Translations under genes and position numbers: made by a program
DNA from: an uncultured Oscillospiraceae bacterium
GTDB lineage: Bacteria > Bacillota > Clostridia > Oscillospirales > Oscillospiraceae
Length of the DNA stretch: 16,514 nt
NCBI GenBank assembly: GCA_934590505.1
Contig: CAKTPC010000038.1
Location: 1 to 16,514, forward strand
Direction of reading: 5' to 3'
Shown: in pieces, positions 13,521 through 16,514 of the stretch
How positions within the stretch are numbered: the stretch's first letter is position 1
How the letters are laid out: the number at the start of each line of letters is the position of its first letter
Notes under the pieces: generated by a model
Seen by the model: only the letters and a program-made list of their open reading frames with translations
What the model was told of the DNA's origin: nothing
Databases searched by the model: none

Positions 13521-14023
13521 GGATCATCGGAATAATGCTCATTGCCGCCGCTGCGGTGTACGGCGGGGTAAGCTATACGGCACTGAAAAAAGAACAGCTA
13601 AACGAGCTGGAGGCGCTCTGTCATCTGCTACGACTCATGCAGGACGAGCTTGAGACGCGCGCGCTGCCGCTTCCGGAGCTCGCCGCGCAGTTAGAGACGA
13701 GGACGGAGGACACCGGCAAGGCTCTGCTTTCCGGGCTGCTGCGCCGGCTGCCGGAGCTTGGAAGCCGGGATTTTAAGAGTATATGGGAAGAGTGTGTCAC
13801 GGAGAACGTGAAGCAATCCGTGGAGGCGGCGCGGCTCTTGTGTACGCTCGGTTCATTTCTCGGCAGGTACGATGTCGACAGTCAACTTGAGGCGATATGC
13901 AGCTGCCGGGAGGCGATGGAAAAACTGTGCACCTCCGCCGCGGAGGCTCTGCCGCAGACACGCAGGCTTGGGATGGGACTTGCTCTTACGTCGGGAGCAC
14001 TTATAGTTATTACGCTTATTTAG
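13517..14023 (+). CDS. spoIIIAB: Stage III sporulation protein AB
   Basis: This is a 168-residue membrane protein of the SpoIIIA complex. A hydrophobic N-terminal helix (about 2-22) is followed by a cytoplasmic helical domain with LCHLLRLMQDELETRALPLPEL. A C-terminal helix carries RRLGMGLALTSGALIVITLI, the usual family ending. The fold resembles GspF/PilC-like secretion membrane proteins. It starts within the spoIIIAA stop (ATGA overlap). Confidence 0.94.
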   Translation: MRIIGIMLIAAAAVYGGVSYTALKKEQLNELEALCHLLRLMQDELETRALPLPELAAQLETRTEDTGKALLSGLLRRLPELGSRDFKSIWEECVTENVKQSVEAARLLCTLGSFLGRYDVDSQLEAICSCREAMEKLCTSAAEALPQTRRLGMGLALTSGALIVITLI

Positions 14024-14033
14024 GAGAGTGGCA

Positions 14034-14228
14034 ATGGACATTGATCTGATCTTCAAAATTGCCGCGGTCGGAATACTTGTGGCCGTTCTGAACATACTGC
14101 TTCAGCGCTCCGGGCGTGACGAGCAGGCGCTTATGACGACAATAACCGCGCTGGTAGTTGTGCTGATGATCGTCGTGCAGAAAATAAGCGAGCTGTTCAA
14201 CATGATAAAGGTCCTTTTTAATCTATAG
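14034..14228 (+). CDS. spoIIIAC: Stage III sporulation protein AC
   Basis: This 64-residue protein has two membrane helices (about 3-20 and 34-52), with IDLIFKIAAVGILVAVLNILL at the start and a typical charged loop (QRSGRDEQA). A GTG six bases upstream (14028) is also in frame, but AGGAG (14022-14026) is spaced seven bases from the ATG at 14034, which is preferred. It lies 10 bases after spoIIIAB. Confidence 0.93.
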   Translation: MDIDLIFKIAAVGILVAVLNILLQRSGRDEQALMTTITALVVVLMIVVQKISELFNMIKVLFNL

Positions 14229-14230
14229 AC

Positions 14231-14617
14231 ATGGAGATAGTTGCAAAATGTGCGGGAACGGCTCTGCTCAGTACAGTGGTATGTATACTCATAAAGCGGA
14301 TAAATCCGGAGATTTCCTTCGCGGCTGCTGCGGCCGCTGTCACGGTCATGCTGCTCGGCACGGTGGGGATGATACAGAGTCTTACCGGACTTGCCGAGCG
14401 CGCGAGGGACGCTATGGGTGTGTCGGGTACGCTTTTGCAGCCGATGCTGAAATGCGCGGGGATCGCGGCGATAAGCAAGCTGTGCGCAGAGCTGTGCAAG
14501 GACGCGTCACAAGGTGCGATAGCCGCGGCGGTCGAGATCGCGGCGACACTGTGTGCTACTGCGGTGGCCATGCCGGTGATAATGAACATGCTCAATATGA
14601 TAGGCGGCATGGTATGA
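14231..14617 (+). CDS. spoIIIAD: Stage III sporulation protein AD
   Basis: This 128-residue membrane protein of the SpoIIIA complex has helices at about 6-20, 28-50 and 95-125. The segment RINPEISFAAAAAAVTVMLL and the central CAGIAAISKLCAELCKDASQ are characteristic. It starts two bases after the spoIIIAC stop. Its stop overlaps the spoIIIAE start (ATGA). Confidence 0.94.
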   Translation: MEIVAKCAGTALLSTVVCILIKRINPEISFAAAAAAVTVMLLGTVGMIQSLTGLAERARDAMGVSGTLLQPMLKCAGIAAISKLCAELCKDASQGAIAAAVEIAATLCATAVAMPVIMNMLNMIGGMV

Positions 14618-15720
14618 GACGTGCCGCGGCCGCACTTGCGATGCTCATACTGCTGGCTGTGCTGCCGAAGCGCGCTTATGCGGAGGAGCTTGTCGACAAG
14701 GCCGCTGAGGAGGCAGGGGCATATTCGCTTGAGGAGCAGCTCACTGACGATGAAAAGGAGATATCCGGCAAGCTCAGCTTTGACGGGAGCTATGACGCCG
14801 GGGGCGCTATCACAAGGGTCTGGAAAAGCTTTCTGAACAAGGTCGTATCTGAGCTGAGGGACAATCTCAGCTTCGGCGCGACGATTATCACGATTGCACT
14901 GCTGTGTGCCCTCGGCGGCTCGCTGTGCAGCAGCAAGGGGATAAGCGAATATATAGAGATCGCTGGCTGCTGCGGCGCGGCCATGATAATGCTCAAAGGC
15001 GTTGACGGTATAGTGTCGCAGACGGTGGAATCCATGTTCAGACTGTCGGATTACTCGAAGGCGGCGCTGCCGGTCATATTTACGGCGGCGGCAGCCGGGG
15101 GCGCACTGACGTCGGCCGGGGCGAAGTTCGCCGCGGTGAGTCTAGCGCTGGACGTGCTTATGAGCATTGCGCAGAAACTGGTAGTCCCGCTTGTATATGC
15201 GTATCTTGCGGTGACGGTAGCAAACGGAGTGTTTCCCAATTCGCTCATGGCCGCGGCGGCACGTTTTACAAAGTGGGCCGCGACGATAATAATGACAGGA
15301 ATGACGATAAGCTTCACGGCATACATAAGCATGACCGGCGTTATCACATCGAGTACCGACGCCGCAGCGGTAAAGACCATGCGCACGGTGATATCAACAG
15401 TGCTGCCGGTCGTCGGCGGAATGATATCCGACGCTTCGGGGGCGGTGCTTGCCGCGGCGGGAGTAATAAGGAGCTGCGCGGGAGCGTTTGGGCTTATTAC
15501 CGTCTGCGTCCTGTGCGCGGGGCCTTTTGCGGTACTGTCCGTAAAAATGCTTATTCTGAAGGCTGCCGCCGCGGTGACTGACTCCATGCAGAGCCCGCGC
15601 CTGTCCGCGCTGTTCTCGGGAGTGGGCAGCGCTATGGGACTGCTGCTGGGGCTGCTCGGCTGCTGCGGGATAATGCTTTTCATATCAATGATGGCGGGAA
15701 TGAAGGCGGTGACAGGATGA
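14614..15720 (+). CDS. spoIIIAE: Stage III sporulation protein AE
   Basis: This 368-residue polytopic membrane protein of the channel complex has a signal peptide (1-23, ending AYA before EEL), an extracytoplasmic acidic segment, then about seven hydrophobic segments. Family motifs include AALPVIFTAAAAGGALTSAG and the C-terminal GLLGCCGIMLFISMMAG. The frame is open well upstream to 14248 through spoIIIAD in another phase. The ATG at 14614, overlapping the spoIIIAD stop, is right because it gives the signal peptide. It overlaps spoIIIAF by four bases. Confidence 0.95.
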   Translation: MRRAAAALAMLILLAVLPKRAYAEELVDKAAEEAGAYSLEEQLTDDEKEISGKLSFDGSYDAGGAITRVWKSFLNKVVSELRDNLSFGATIITIALLCALGGSLCSSKGISEYIEIAGCCGAAMIMLKGVDGIVSQTVESMFRLSDYSKAALPVIFTAAAAGGALTSAGAKFAAVSLALDVLMSIAQKLVVPLVYAYLAVTVANGVFPNSLMAAAARFTKWAATIIMTGMTISFTAYISMTGVITSSTDAAAVKTMRTVISTVLPVVGGMISDASGAVLAAAGVIRSCAGAFGLITVCVLCAGPFAVLSVKMLILKAAAAVTDSMQSPRLSALFSGVGSAMGLLLGLLGCCGIMLFISMMAGMKAVTG

Positions 15721-16190
15721 TACAGGAGAGCATACGCCAGCTATGCGCAGTGTCCATATTCTGCGGCGCGGCGATAAACATCACACCTGATGGCGGCGTA
15801 CGGCGCATTATGCAGCTGCTGTGCACAGCGGCGCTGACGATGGCGATACTCAGCCCGATAAAGGAGATAGACTTTGATATATACGCACTTGAGACAGCCC
15901 GACTGCGTGAAGCGGAGGCGGCAATAAACGAGAGTGCGGAAAGAATGGATGACAGGCTCAACAGAGCAGTCATAGAAGAGCAATGCGAGGAATATATATT
16001 GGACAAAGCGGAAGAGCTTGGAGCGAATGTTTCCGGGGTGAAGGTCCAGGCGCAGTGGAACCTGGACGGATTATGGGTGCCGTACTCGGCGGAGATAGAC
16101 GCGCCGGATATCGGCAGCGCCAAGACCGCGCTTGAGGGCGTGATCCAGAACGAGCTTGGTATTCCGGCTGAAAGGCAGATGTGGATGTAA
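15717..16190 (+). CDS. spoIIIAF: Stage III sporulation protein AF
   Basis: This 157-residue protein has two N-terminal hydrophobic segments (about 8-22 and 29-46) and the signature ILSPIKEIDFD. A soluble domain follows, with a helical part rich in Glu and Arg (55-100) and a beta-alpha end. B. subtilis SpoIIIAF carries a ring-building-motif fold in this region. It starts in the spoIIIAE stop and its own stop overlaps the next start by one base. Confidence 0.93.
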   Translation: MIQESIRQLCAVSIFCGAAINITPDGGVRRIMQLLCTAALTMAILSPIKEIDFDIYALETARLREAEAAINESAERMDDRLNRAVIEEQCEEYILDKAEELGANVSGVKVQAQWNLDGLWVPYSAEIDAPDIGSAKTALEGVIQNELGIPAERQMWM

Positions 16191-16514
16191 TGACGGATAA
16201 GCTTAAAGGCAAGGCAGAGCTGCTGGGGCGATTTCGCTATCCGTTCATGATCCTTATCGCCGGGGTGCTGCTTCTGCTGCTCCCGGGCGGCAACTCCCAG
16301 AAAAATGCGGAGAGCGACAGCAGCGGACTTTTGGCACAGGTGCTCTCGTGCAGTGAGGGCGTGGGCAATGCGCGCGTGCTCATTTCGGACAGCGGCGTAG
16401 TCGTCGTCTGTGAGGGCGCGGCGAACCCGAAGGTCAGACTGGATATTATCCGCGCGGTTGAATCATATACTGGCTACAGCTCGGATAAGATCACAATTCT
16501 CAGAATGACGGACA
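16190..16514 (+). CDS. spoIIIAG: Stage III sporulation protein AG, compact form; 3' end cut
   Basis: The first 108 residues are visible. A cytoplasmic head is followed by one membrane helix (about 17-32), a short linker (NSQKNAESDSSG), then a ring-building domain running LLAQVLSCSEGVGNARVLIS, VVVVCEGAANPKVRLDI and YSSDKITILRM. The last motif normally lies at the very C-terminus, so only a few residues are probably missing. B. subtilis SpoIIIAG is about twice as long because a large beta insertion interrupts this domain; here the two halves are joined directly. SpoIIIAG forms the ring channel of the complex. Confidence 0.92.
   Translation, partial: MTDKLKGKAELLGRFRYPFMILIAGVLLLLLPGGNSQKNAESDSSGLLAQVLSCSEGVGNARVLISDSGVVVVCEGAANPKVRLDIIRAVESYTGYSSDKITILRMTD

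Noticed and set aside
14248..14613. Upstream extension of the spoIIIAE frame
   Set aside because: It runs through spoIIIAD in another phase; the ATG at 14614 gives the signal peptide and the usual overlap with the spoIIIAD stop.
1..16514. tRNA, rRNA, CRISPR arrays, insertion sequences or phage genes
   Set aside because: Looked for on both strands; no cloverleaf, no regular spaced repeats, and no transposase, integrase or phage-like protein was seen.

Overview
This 16.5 kb window comes from a GC-rich, spore-forming member of the Clostridia, probably an Oscillospiraceae-like gut bacterium. This rests on a near-complete spoIIIA operon at the right end, an alpha/beta-type small acid-soluble spore protein (SASP) gene, tight ATGA gene overlaps, and strong AGGAGG-type ribosome binding sites. 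The taxonomic placement is inference from gene content and sequence style.

Positions 1-1406 (minus) hold an RlmD/RumA-type 23S rRNA uracil-C5 methyltransferase, cut by the left edge, whose promoter lies so close to the ATG that the mRNA looks leaderless. It is followed by a small lipoprotein (1520-1798) ending in a clear hairpin terminator. Next comes an HD-domain phosphohydrolase (1924-2466) overlapping by one base a 4'-phosphopantetheinyl transferase (2466-3092). The transferase converges, with a 4-base gap, on dapA (3097-3987, minus). Then queA (4124-5146, TTG start) leads into a membrane-anchored extracytoplasmic protein of unknown function (5213-6538) with a strong terminator.

The middle holds a 376-bp spacer with a near-consensus promoter flanked by a 13-bp inverted repeat. 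This promoter drives a four-helix membrane protein plus an XRE regulator (6915-7536). The SASP gene (7684-7884) has a sigma-G-like promoter and its own terminator. A consensus promoter at 7969-7997 then serves an apparent three-gene operon: a divergent P1B-type ATPase with several altered catalytic and metal-site residues (8046-10010), a nitroreductase (10024-10542), and a HAD-family phosphatase (10549-11112, TTG start).

Next stands a single-gene unit: a TetR regulator fused in frame to a class I SAM methyltransferase (11186-12529). A long hyphenated palindrome overlaps its promoter, and a related 40-bp palindrome follows its stop codon. From 12651 to the right edge runs spoIIIAA-AB-AC-AD-AE-AF-AG, encoding the mother-cell side of the SpoIIIA-SpoIIQ channel, behind a sigma-E-like promoter. 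SpoIIIAG is cut by the window end but looks unusually compact.

The most unusual items are the TetR-methyltransferase fusion with its paired palindromes, and the P-type ATPase in which TGE reads SGQ, CPC reads CPS, and two C-terminal membrane residues are replaced.
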